Positions 1 to 10,642 of a stretch of DNA of 46,353 nt are shown one piece after another (within the stretch, counting starts at the first letter, position 1; every line of letters starts with the position of its first letter). The notes beneath the pieces are model-generated. The model was not told the DNA's origin, did not search any database, and saw only the letters and a program-made list of their open reading frames with translations. The stretch is from Dipetalonema caudispina (Eukaryota; Nematoda; Chromadorea; Rhabditida; Onchocercidae). Position numbers and translations under genes: made by a program. The DNA is taken from contig JABVXV010000423.1 in assembly GCA_013365325.1 (NCBI GenBank), positions 1 to 46,353 of the forward strand. The letters run 5' to 3'.

Positions 1-119
<119 letters not shown>

Positions 120-3100
120 AAACGAATATATGCTTCTGATATTGTGCAATTATTTCACTTGCAGCAAAGGGTTACATTCAAAAGTTTCAGTTTCTAACTT
201 TAATATATGTTTTAAATATTGAAATATTGAAAAAAAAAACCCAAAATTTATTTAACTGTAGAATTAACGAATTGGAAAAAGTCAATCATTTGGAAAATTC
301 CATATGGATAAATTTTGGTTTTTTTTTTCTGAGTCTTTCGAAATTTTTTTCAATATTTTTTAATTCAAAATGATTTGACTTGAAGAAAAAGAAAATATAT
401 ATTTTCAAATGAAGAAAATGACGGAGTATGAAACGAATTTTTTGTTTTTTTTTTTCTTTGAAAATTATTTGTTCCTTTTGAAAAATATATGCTTTAAAAA
501 GAAGGAAATGACGAGGTATGAAATTTTTCTTTCCAAATCATTTGATCCTTTACATTTATATATGTTTATAAAATTCGTATGAATTATTTATGAATTTTAA
601 AGTGTTTAAAAAGTTTTTCGCTTCTGATTTTTTGATTTCTTTTTTTTTTTTTTTTGAAATTAAATAAATATATGTGTAGAATAGTTCGGTTTTTTTTTTT
701 TTTTTTTTAAATATATATAATTTAAAAAAGAGCAAATAATAGTAGGATATGAAACTATGCATTATTTTTGATGTTATTGAATTGATTGCTAAAGTATGGT
801 AGCAGATTTAAATAACTATTCCATGTATAAAACATATTTAACTTTTTTCTCTGTTCATTAATTTTCAAATTTTACTCCCTTTGATATATTTGCGAATCGT
901 TTTCCAGATGGTTTTATATGGTGATTAATTATCATATTCAGTTTCAGAAATTTGATTGATAATGTTAGATGGAATTTTAAAAGGGATATCATATTATTGC
1001 AATAAAAAAAAATGATGCTTTCCAAGTATGATAAAATTTTCAAATTTCACCTCAAACTTTCTAACTTTTAAAAATTTGATTGTAAAATGTTACAATTGTT
1101 TAATAACTTAATTAACATAATGACAAAAATTGTTTAGATTTTACAAGAATAACTTATTATATTAGTAGATGTTTCGTTGAATTTATAAATTTCTCATCTA
1201 GGATTCATCCAAAAAAAAAAAAAAAAATTGCAAAAAAAAAAAAATTAAAATAACTCAAAGTATTACAAAGATTAAATAAAGTAGCAAGCATGCTATATTT
1301 GGAAATAGGGAAAAGGAAACAGGAAATGCATAAATCATTTTTAATAAATGTATTTTAAGAGAGAGAAAGACGGAGACAGAGAGAGAGAGAGATTTTTATA
1401 ATCCACTGAAATAATACTTTTATTTCAGTGGTCCAATACTAAAACTGGTTAAATGTTAAATGTATACATATTTTTTGATATTTTAGAAAAATTATTTTTT
1501 TTAGCAATTGAATTAGATGAAAAGGAAAGGAATGGAATTTTTGGAAAAATTCAGAGAGGAAATAATTCCACATTTCAATTGAAATGAATGATGAAAGTTA
1601 TTGTTCTAATATCAGTTTAACTTCAACAAAAATTTATTTTTCTAATATAAATTGGATTTCAATAAAAAAAAATTCATTTTGGCTTAAATTTACTTTCAAT
1701 AAAAATTCTTTCTGGTAGATTTCAACAAAATTTTTTTTAAAGTATAAATTTGATTTGAATAAAATCCAAAGAATTTTTTTCAATGAAAAAAGTTTTTTTT
1801 AAACATAAATTTCATTTCGAAAAAAAAAAAAAAAAAAACTTTTCTTTAGCTATTTTGTACAAAACAATTTTTGTGATAATACTACTTAAAAGAAGCAATT
1901 TTTTTTTTTCATGCAATAATATAATTATATGTAAATTTGTCGTAATAATGTTATTATCATTTTTGATACTAATACTTTGATGGAAATAATTGAAGGATTA
2001 TCGATTAATTAAATTTTGTTTTATCTTTGAAGAGAAATGGAAAAAAAAAAAAAAAAAACGAATGGATAGCAATGAATCAGAATGAATAATGGAAGTGGTT
2101 GAATTTTCTTTTTTAAATCGAAAAAGCGATAAACTCTTATTTTAATCCTTTTTGCTATTTTTCCTATACCCCCGCCCCCGCCTTCACCCCCGCCCTCGTC
2201 CCGCTTTCTCATCGATATTTTTTTTGTTCGTTGTTGCTTTATTAAAGTGAAATTTGAACAACAAAACAAAAAAGAAAAAAAAACTTTGTAAATCTTTTCA
2301 ATTTGTTCATTGCTTATTTTGAATAAGAAAAAAAGAGGAAGAAAATATGGAAATATTTTGTGTTTTAGAATAAGAAATGAATAAAAATATATTGAAAACA
2401 ATGCAATTTTCAACACTTAATTGAATTTTTTAGAAAGTTTTTTTTTTTTTTTTTCTTTTGTAAATTATAAAACCAAACTTTTTTATTATTTTTGATATCT
2501 TTAAGCTTTTAATAATTTCATAGGTAATATTTGCTGTTTTTAGCACTATTATTTATTAACCATTTTTATCATTATTATTTGATTATCATTTTTTACCATT
2601 ATTATTAATTTATTACTATATGAATTACATTATTAATGATAAATAGCAATTTATGATGCCAGTGATGTTTTATTTTGAAACATTTTAAATATCTACTAAT
2701 TATTTGGCTTATCCACCCGATTGAGTTGGATTAGAATTTTGAAACTTTATCATTTAAATTTTAATCCTAAATTAATAGCATAATTAAGATGGGATGAATG
2801 AATGTTTCCTTAATTGTATTAATTTTGGGATTTATTGCTTAATTTATTTTTCCTTTTACTATTTCCATTGATTATTAGTTTATTTAATAATTCACTTCAA
2901 TGTATTAATAGAGTAAAGAATAATTAAAAGATAGCGAAAAGATTTAACTCATTCACTTAAGATTCACTTACTAATCTTTCATGAAATTCATAATTAATTA
3001 TAAGTTGAGTTAAATTTTTTTGTGGGAAATAATTTTGAAACTTATTTTTAGTAAAATAAAATTTTGATGCAATAAAATTTCATTCTTTCATATACAAATA

Positions 3101-6100
3101 TAATCATTTATAAGATTAATACCAATGATACCAACAAAAGATTATCTCAATAATTTCTTCAAAACACTAGTTAGAAAAATAATTGCTGCAACAGTTTTTA
3201 TCCAATCACAATTAAATTTTTTAACATAAAATTGGAAAACCAAAAATGAATAATAGCAATGATTGAAATCATAAGTCGTAGTGTACAATTAATTAACCAA
3301 TTAAACAATTCCCCGGCTAACTAAACCTTTTAGCATTTGACTCATTAAATTTAAATAAAATAAAACTTCAAAAAATTTATAAACTTTAATATAAATTATG
3401 AAAAAGTGTTTGTAATTTAAAGAACTTAATGGCTTCAATAGTCTATTATTAATGAAGTAAATTAGCAAAATGATTTAATTAGTAAGCAAACAAACTTAAT
3501 AATAATTAAGCCAAATGATTATTTAGTTAAAAAAAAAAAATAAGAGAAATTCTTTTTTCTTTGCCACTTTTTATTTATTTTATACAACACTCAATAAATT
3601 ATATTAAACATTATACAATAAAACAATTGTGAAAAAATTTCTTCTTCCATAAACATTAAATTGAACATTAAAAGAAAATATATATATATATATATATATA
3701 CGAAATTATCATATCTATCAATTGAATCATTTCTTGGCCATAATGTACATGTGCAAAATTACAATACATACCAGGTTGAATCATTTCTTGGCTATAAAAT
3801 TACATACATGGCCTTCTGTACGATTTTGAATCATTTCTTCCATATTAATGAATAAGAATGAAAGTGAAAAATTTTGTTGAAATCATTATTCGGGATTGCA
3901 ACTAGGGTTAATCATGATGAATGATAATGATGATGATGATTCATTCATTCATTCATACTTTCGTAGAATCATTTGTTTTTTCATTTTCTTTTTTTCTGTA
4001 AATTTTGAATGAAAAATTACACTCACTTTTTTTTTCATTTTCCTCCTTTTTTTTTTTTTTTTTTTTGTATTTTTTCATTTACTCATTTATTGCTTTATTT
4101 GCTGACCTTTTTACTCATTTGTTTAACACTTTTTCTTTCTCCTTTCTCCCTCTCCTTTTATCGTTATGTACAATAACGATATACATTGCATTCCACTAAA
4201 ATACATATTATTTGTTAGCTTTTTTCTATTAGTGTAAAGAAGGAGAGAGGGAGACAGGAAAAAAAGATTGATATTGTAAGCTATTAGTCATTGCTTAATT
4301 ATATTTCCATGCATAGCAAATATATACAAAATATTTTTGTTATTACTGTTAAGAATAGGAATAAGTTTCGATGAATAATACAATTTATGTAAGTATTTAA
4401 AAATAGATCAGTAATAATGATAATAAAAATTGGAACAATAATTTCGAAGTGTAATATTATAATGTGAATCATCACGAAATAGCGGAAAGTATTAAAAGAA
4501 ATAAATGTATCAAATTCGACTATCTATTACTGAGGTAAAGAAAAGTACCATTAACGAATCAGATATGATTCGTTATACCTCCTTATAATAAATGAAAATA
4601 AAAAGCTTGAATGAAAATAAATTTATTATATTAATCTATGACTACTTCCACAGTACCTATCACTACCCGATAAGAATCTAATTTAATGGATCAAAAACCC
4701 TGTTACAATAGTCATTAATACCGATCTCTTTCATCCATGTAACTGTAATTTTGACATTTAATTGTAGTGATGAATTGGTAATATCAATACTAGGCAGCAT
4801 GAATACTAATAGTGGTACTATTTTGCAGTAATGAAACCAGAACAAACAGCAATTATGGTACTATATCAATAAAAACGACCATGGACAAAAATATCAGTAA
4901 CAATAACAATACACAGCTAAAAAAATATGCAAGCAAGAAAAAAAATATGTTTCGAAATTTGAAAAAAAAAAAGAAAAAAAAAGATATGATACATTTAAGA
5001 GGAAGAAAAATTGTAGCTTTTTTTTTGAGAAAAAGTAGTAGTATGAATAGATTTAAAGGAATGAGAAGTAATGTGTATTTTTGACTCGATATTTACTCAT
5101 TTGTTTGCTGTGAAATTTTGAATCTAACCGAAAATGACTAAATCAACACTTAAAAAAAAATTGTGAGATTTTGATCGTTGAACGACAATTGAGCGGTGCT
5201 TGCTACGTTGAATGATGATGGCTGGTTGATGCATTTTTCATTGGATATACAACCCATCACAAACCGCTAATTGCTAACAACCGATTATCCATCGACCATT
5301 TTACAACTTTCCCCAAAATACTGGAATACATAGATATTATAATATAATAATCTCGACTTTTTTCTCCCTGCAAAAAAAAGACAAAAAAATACGCAATAAT
5401 ATTGTTAACATGGCGATAACGATAAAAACGATGAAACTATGAAGTGATAATGATAATAACGTATTTAACTAATGACCGTGATAATAATTATAAATACGAC
5501 AATCACGATAATTACAACAGTAGTGGTAATGATGATTACCACATTATTAGCATTGAAAACGATGCCATGATATGATAAAAGTACTGAAATATGCGATGAA
5601 AATTTACCTCAAGTATTAATTAATACTATAATTTTAACTAGCGGCATGATTAACAGCATAATTTCATTTCTGATAGTCTAATTAGAAATCTAACAAAATT
5701 ATCTTTAAGAAAATGAAATAGTCTGCCAAATAATATTCTTTAAAAGTGATATACACAAAATGCATAGATGTTTCAATGAAAAAACATTTGACAGTAATAG
5801 TGTACTATGAACTTTTCTTACTTTTATTCGTTGAGAAATTAGACCTATCAAAATGAAAAATGAAGAATAAACTTAAAAAACAAACAAAAGAAAATTTTGA
5901 TCTGACAGCAATAGACATTTTCAAAGACAAAAATATTAATATAATAATAGTTACAATAACTACAACAATAATTAATAATAATGATTGATAATAACAATTA
6001 ACAGTGATTGATAATTAGTAACAACAATAGCAATGATAATGACAATAATAGCAATAATAATGAGACAATGACAATTACTCGTATTACTAATTAATACAGC

Positions 6101-6212
6101 AATAAATTATCAGGTTAGATTAGCAACAAATTTTTTGAAATTATCAGGTCTGCATCTCAAGCATTTTTAGGGAAACCAAATCTTTTTGTGAAATGAAATT
6201 TGCCTATTTCAG
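120..6212. other. AT-rich intergenic stretch, no gene seen
   Basis: Very AT-rich sequence full of A and T homopolymers. The open frames here are driven by poly-A/poly-T (Lys, Phe and Ile runs) and have no convincing splice sites or codon pattern. Local features are a GA-rich run (about 1361-1393), a C-rich tract (2166-2204), three imperfect copies of a TTGAATCATTTCTT motif (3719-3842), a GATGAT/CATT patch (3911-3957), and irregular AAT/AAC/GAT simple repeats (about 5395-5560 and 5935-6110). Confidence 0.6.
2166..2204 (-). other. C-rich/G-rich tract with G-quadruplex potential
   Basis: The plus strand carries runs of C5, C5, C5, C3 and C3 separated by short linkers, so the minus strand has five G-runs of at least three within about 40 nt. 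This fits the usual G-quadruplex pattern and stands out sharply from the surrounding AT-rich DNA. No gene is linked to it. Confidence 0.6.
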
Positions 6213-6213
6213 A
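6213..6213 (+). promoter_or_regulatory. Candidate spliced-leader acceptor for the 6296 ORF
   Basis: A TATTTCAG acceptor ends at 6212, 83 nt before the first ATG of the ORF at 6296, with no matching upstream exon. It would suit SL trans-splicing or a 5'UTR intron. There is no transcript evidence. Confidence 0.35.
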
Positions 6214-6295
6214 GAGATAATATAAAGATGTAGCATGAGATATAATTCTTATTTCTCAAAAAAAAGCGGTGGTTGAGCATTTGTGTTCTATCGGG

Positions 6296-6973
6296 ATGGG
6301 AGCGGCGGAAGATATAGTTGATGAACTGCTGGATTTGGTAGAAGTTTCGGCGGAAAATTCGATGGAAGAATTCCTTAATGATTTAGTACAAATACCATCC
6401 AAAGTTATGGTGGAAGAATCGCTCGAGGATTTGTTAAAAATATCATCCAAGAATAAGTTAGATGAAATTTTATGTGATTTGATAGGTGTAACATATAGCG
6501 ATGAAGTGGAACAATTATTGAACGATATAGTAGAAATATCATCAAAAGATATAGCAGAAGAAAATGATTTAAATGATGCAGCCATTGATGAAACAGTGGA
6601 TCAACTACTGGCAACTCTAATAGAAGTAGTATCATCAAGAGATACAGTGGATCAACAATTACTGGAAGATTTGGTACAAATGACGATCAACAATCCAACA
6701 AAAGAAATATTAAAAGAAATGTCCAAAATGTCATCATCTAAAGATTCCGTCAAGATATCGTTCAAGAATTCATCAAAAAAATTTCCGAAAAAGGATTTCA
6801 TGGAAGATAAACAATCAGAAGCATTGATTACAGAATCATTCAAAGATTTAATAAAACAATCAAATGAACCGATCTCAAATGATTCTAACCATACCGTTAA
6901 GCTTCATCCTCCACCAAAGAATTTTTTTACAAAAAATGCAACAAATATTTATGCGGTCCGTTATGAACAGTAA
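6296..6973 (+). CDS. Acidic ~17-residue-repeat protein, unrecognised
   Basis: Single uninterrupted frame of 225 codons from the first ATG. The frame is open a further 57 nt upstream, to a TGA at 6236, but with no earlier ATG. I do not recognise the family. Roughly residues 5-150 consist of about eight degenerate units of 15-20 residues with the pattern xxELLxDLVxISSKxx. Examples are VDELLDLVEVSAENS, EEFLNDLVQIPSK, EESLEDLLKISSK, LDEILCDLIGVTY and VEQLLNDIVEISSK. Each unit reads as a short amphipathic helix followed by a polar Ser/Lys turn. The tail, from about residue 150, switches to a basic Lys/Ser/Phe-rich stretch and has no repeats. No signal peptide or membrane segment is visible. Codon use is mixed and not poly-A driven, unlike the spurious frames upstream. 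It lies 790 nt upstream of MOB4 on the same strand. It could be a lineage-specific gene or one exon of a longer gene. Confidence 0.6.
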   Translation: MGAAEDIVDELLDLVEVSAENSMEEFLNDLVQIPSKVMVEESLEDLLKISSKNKLDEILCDLIGVTYSDEVEQLLNDIVEISSKDIAEENDLNDAAIDETVDQLLATLIEVVSSRDTVDQQLLEDLVQMTINNPTKEILKEMSKMSSSKDSVKISFKNSSKKFPKKDFMEDKQSEALITESFKDLIKQSNEPISNDSNHTVKLHPPPKNFFTKNATNIYAVRYEQ

Positions 6974-7748
6974 CCGTTTTTAGAGATGAGATTTGTATTT
7001 TTTAATGGTTTTTCTGTGTTAACTATCATTTTAATTGTTTTTTTTACTACAACTTTTTCACCTTTTCACTTTTTCCATTAGTTTATTTTTAATAAGATGA
7101 AAATTTTTCCACACATCCTCTCATAAGATTCAATAATTTACTGAGGTTTAGAAGTTTCAAGGTTTGTTCCATCAGTCCTTGAAATTCGGTAGTTCTTTGA
7201 AAATTTGACTAATCTTTCAGAAGCTCTGCAAGTTTCTATAGTTCAATCAATTTTTCGAGATCCTTTACTGCTTGAAATCCCATAAGTCCTTAAAATTTAT
7301 GAATAGATTATTTTCAACGAGGAGATTCTCTCTGTTTTTGAAATAAGCTACGCTTTACTTCTTTCCTGCTATATTTGGATCTTTATTATACTTCTACCTC
7401 TACTCTATTCTTCTCGATAACCTGATCATGTAAAATTGCATTATAGGATTTCATTTAACAGTTGCATTTTCCTGACCCATTATCAAATGATAAACAAAAG
7501 CAATGGTGGAACCATTTAGTCGATTTCCGTATTAACATCAGTACATCTTAGATAGAGGAAAAAACACCGTAGAACATGCGTATGTAATAGTTAACACAGG
7601 AGTACGTGGAATTATCTCTACACAGTATACGTAAATGATATCTGTAACATCCGTGAATAAAACATGTAAAACATAACAACATGAAAATGGAATTATTTGT
7701 AAATTTTTTCAGCTATATGAAAATGAACTTAAAGTAGTTGATTTTCAG
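6974..7748. other. Intergenic/5' flank of MOB4
   Basis: No coding exon recognised. An AATAAG at about 7090 is the only near-consensus poly(A) signal after the 6296 ORF. The stretch ends in the GATTTTCAG acceptor just before the MOB4 start. Confidence 0.5.
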
Positions 7749-7749
7749 G
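7749..7749 (+). promoter_or_regulatory. Candidate spliced-leader acceptor of MOB4
   Basis: The GATTTTCAG acceptor ends at 7748, only 15 nt before the MOB4 ATG at 7764. This short spacing is typical of nematode SL trans-splice sites, though a 5'UTR intron is not excluded. Confidence 0.5.
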
Positions 7750-7763
7750 AAAAGGCTTATTCA

Positions 7764-9723
7764 ATGAGTACTGCCGTAGAAAAAAGTGTTATTTATCGAA
7801 GGAACGATCCAGGAACAACCAGAGAAGAATGGTGTAATTGGCCAGATATGCCATTCGAAGAGGTTTGTGTAATATAGTTCGTCTTAATTTTAACATAATT
7901 ATTGACATTAAATTTGGATGTATATATTTATATTGATATGAGATTTGTATGGTTCATTTAAAATTTAGATTCAGTTATTTATAATTATCAGATTTCTTGG
8001 AAATTAAAATATTGTATTTGTGGAATAAAAATTAAGAAATGAGAATGAAATTATTTTATTCAGCACTAAAACTGGTGTATGCTCTTAGTATATATTGTTA
8101 AATTTTCCTGTTTTCAAAGTTAAACTTAGATAAATTTAAACATTTTTGTAAGGATTGATAAATGGCAACTTGAAGGATTGCTCAGTAGATATAATCATAT
8201 TTTTACAGCTGTAGACCACTAATTCGTTTTTGATCCGTGCACTTCAACTTTGTTAGATAGTATTATTTATTGTTCGCTGGTAACCATAGTCTTATTGAGT
8301 AAGCAAAATAATTCTAGCTTCAAATTTAGTTAATGTATTAGATTTAAAACGAACATTATTTTATTTAAGATGGATAATACATTAAATGTGCAGCAATACA
8401 TACAGCAGTGTATTCATAAGGATCCATCAGATGTGGATACCATTTTAAAAGCTCCGCCAGGTCAGGAAGAAGGAGTATGGAAATACGAACATGTGAGACA
8501 GTTTTGCATGCAACTCAATGGTTTAACATTACTTTTGCAGGTAAAAGTGCTTATTATCTGTTCATTGAGTTATTATGGAAGTAAATGATTTGTTATAAGT
8601 AATGTGGTAAAAATTAACACTAGTGACTTATGTTCTGACGAATCTTTCATGACCATGTTCGACGTTGATAGAATTCTAGTGAGAAGAATGGCATTGTGAC
8701 GAGACATCGGATGATCTAGATAATTTAGAATTCAGAATTAAAACTTTCCTAAAACATAGAAGAAAAATTGTCGTCAAGTAGAATCAGATTCTTTAAAATC
8801 ATTGTGATCCAATTTCTGTAGAAGTAACTGACTCATGGAATTGAGATATTTGAATTTTCCATACTTTCAAGGATGAATGTAAACCAGATGTTTGCGTGCA
8901 GATGACTGCCACGGAACAGTGGATATTTCTTTGTGCGGCTCATAAGAATCCAAAAGAGGTATCGATTTTTGCAAATTACTACTTCCATAGAATTTTTATT
9001 CAAGCGATCGTTTGGTTAAAATTTTTTGTGAGCTGTGTATATTATCCTTAAAGTTTATTTTATTCAAAATTTCAGTGTGCTTTCCGCAACCACTGAAATA
9101 TACGCATTATCTATAGCTTATTGATAGCAGCAGTTTTTTTTATCTTCGTAATCTTTCGTCGTTTTTACCATATTTTGTTATAGTGTTCGGCAATCGATTA
9201 TACACGACATACTTTGGATGGTGCAGCGGCATTACTGAATAGTAACAAATACTTTCCCAGCCGCGTTTCAATTAAAGAGTCATCGATTGCGAAAATTGGT
9301 TCGGTATGCCGACGAATTTATCGGATTTTCTCACATGCTTACTTTCATCATCCTGAACTCTTCGAAAAATTTGAGGTAAATGCTTTTTTAAAATCGAAAA
9401 TTTGACAAGCATTCAAGTTACGAGATACAGTTTTGAACTGAAAGCAGTAGATGGCCTTTTTTAAACTTTTTTCGGACGTTTACAGGTGATTTCTTTGAAC
9501 TTTTTTCGGATGTTTACAGATTTTTTTTTAATTATGTGAGTTTTTGGGACTTTTCTCATCCTACCTTTTGCTGGCAAAAATACTAGATTTAATGACATTT
9601 GCTGATTTCCAGATAGAAACGCATCTTTGTCGTCGATTTACGGTGTTCGTGAAGAAGTATAACTTAATGGCAAATGAGCATTTGATTGTTCCAATATTGG
9701 AACATAAATCGAATCACCCGTAA
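7764..9723 (+). CDS. mob4: MOB4/phocein (MOB kinase activator-like 4)
   Basis: Five exons: 7764-7862, 8370-8540, 8872-8958, 9184-9375 and 9613-9723. All are joined in phase 0 with GT-AG introns and give 219 residues; vertebrate MOB4 is about 225. MOB proteins are small zinc-binding adaptors. MOB4 is a component of the STRIPAK phosphatase-kinase complex and acts with PP2A/striatin and GCK kinases (known for the family). The zinc ligands are visible as C93-x4-C98 and H170-x4-H175 (SHAYFHH). Strongly conserved blocks include [51 protein letters not shown] and [15 protein letters not shown]. Exon 1 encodes the short variable N-terminus ending NWPDMPFEE. The exon 2 reading frame happens to begin with an ATG, which is an internal Met. 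A poly(A) signal AATAAA lies at 9751-9756, 28 nt after the stop. Intron 4 contains a near-tandem duplicate of about 32 nt (9461-9530), each copy ending in a TTTACAG acceptor mimic. Confidence 0.95.
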
Positions 9724-9756
9724 ATATGAAATGAGTTTTTTTCTTAATTAAATAAA

Positions 9757-10258
9757 GTATAAGAAGTAGGCTTTAGTTTATTTCTTTTTCTTGTTGATGT
9801 CATTTGTTTATCTCTGTATGTCACTCTTCCCTCTGTTTATTTCTTGGTTGTAGCATGAAACTTATACGGTCACTTTATTATCTAAAAAGGAAATTAATTT
9901 ATATCAAAATTTCCTATTTTTATCAGATTTCCTAACATCACTCGTTAACTGAGATTTGTATTTAGTACAGTTCCATAACAAACACATTACCGAGGAAAGC
10001 AGAACATAATTCTTCTGCGTTGTTTTAAATGTTTTCTCTTACAAGATTCTGTTTGAATCATTGCATGTTTTGGTTTGTTTTTTTATTTTTTTTTGCCAAG
10101 TCTTCTAGAATTGTTATTATTTATTGTTATCAGATCATTGTCAGTTATAGACTTAGATTATTTTTCAAAACGCTGTAGAAATGTCGCAGATTCAAGCTCT
10201 GAACAATTTCCTGATATTTTTTTGTGATTTTTGTTATTTTATTCCAGATATGTTTTCA
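9757..10258. other. Intergenic between MOB4 and RAD51D-like gene
   Basis: AT-rich, with no gene seen. An ATG at 10181 opens a short frame that ends within about 30 codons and shows no family similarity. From 10259 onward the sequence is also present at 15980, so the left end of the duplicated block lies here. Confidence 0.5.
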
Positions 10259-10642
10259 TAAAGGCTCGAATTTCAGAAAGTGAAGGTGAAACAATCCAAG
10301 TGTGTCTCATTGTTGTAAATTGTAGGACATTGTACATTTTCATTTTCATATTTTTTCATGGATTGCAATAAAATTGATTCGAGATTTGAGTCTTTTCAAG
10401 GAGAGCATTTGATTACATAGTTGATCCGTACCAAACGAGTTAGATATTATTCCATTTGGATGATTTCAATTAGTGAGCATTCGTACCGCTATGTCAAACA
10501 GATCATTCTGTCGAACGTTATGAAATGGTGATGGAAAATAGCTAACAGAAGGGAAATTACTCTCAAAAGTTCTGAAAAATTGTATTGGAAGATGAAGCAT
10601 GGTTTTATTGATATATTTCTTGTTTGAGAAACTTTGGTAATT

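Noticed and set aside
2021..2416. 131-codon minus-strand frame with a Gly-rich centre
   Set aside because: Built from poly-T/A runs plus the C-rich tract; Phe/Leu/Lys homopolymers and no exon signals.
4812..5084. 90-codon plus-strand frame
   Set aside because: Mostly Asn, Lys and Ser from A-rich DNA, no splice or poly(A) context, no recognisable motif.
6256..6585. Minus-strand 109-codon Ser-rich frame opposite the repeat protein
   Set aside because: Antisense shadow: its Ser/Ile/Asn periodicity mirrors the plus-strand repeat, and the plus frame has the ATG, acidic helix pattern and longer extent.
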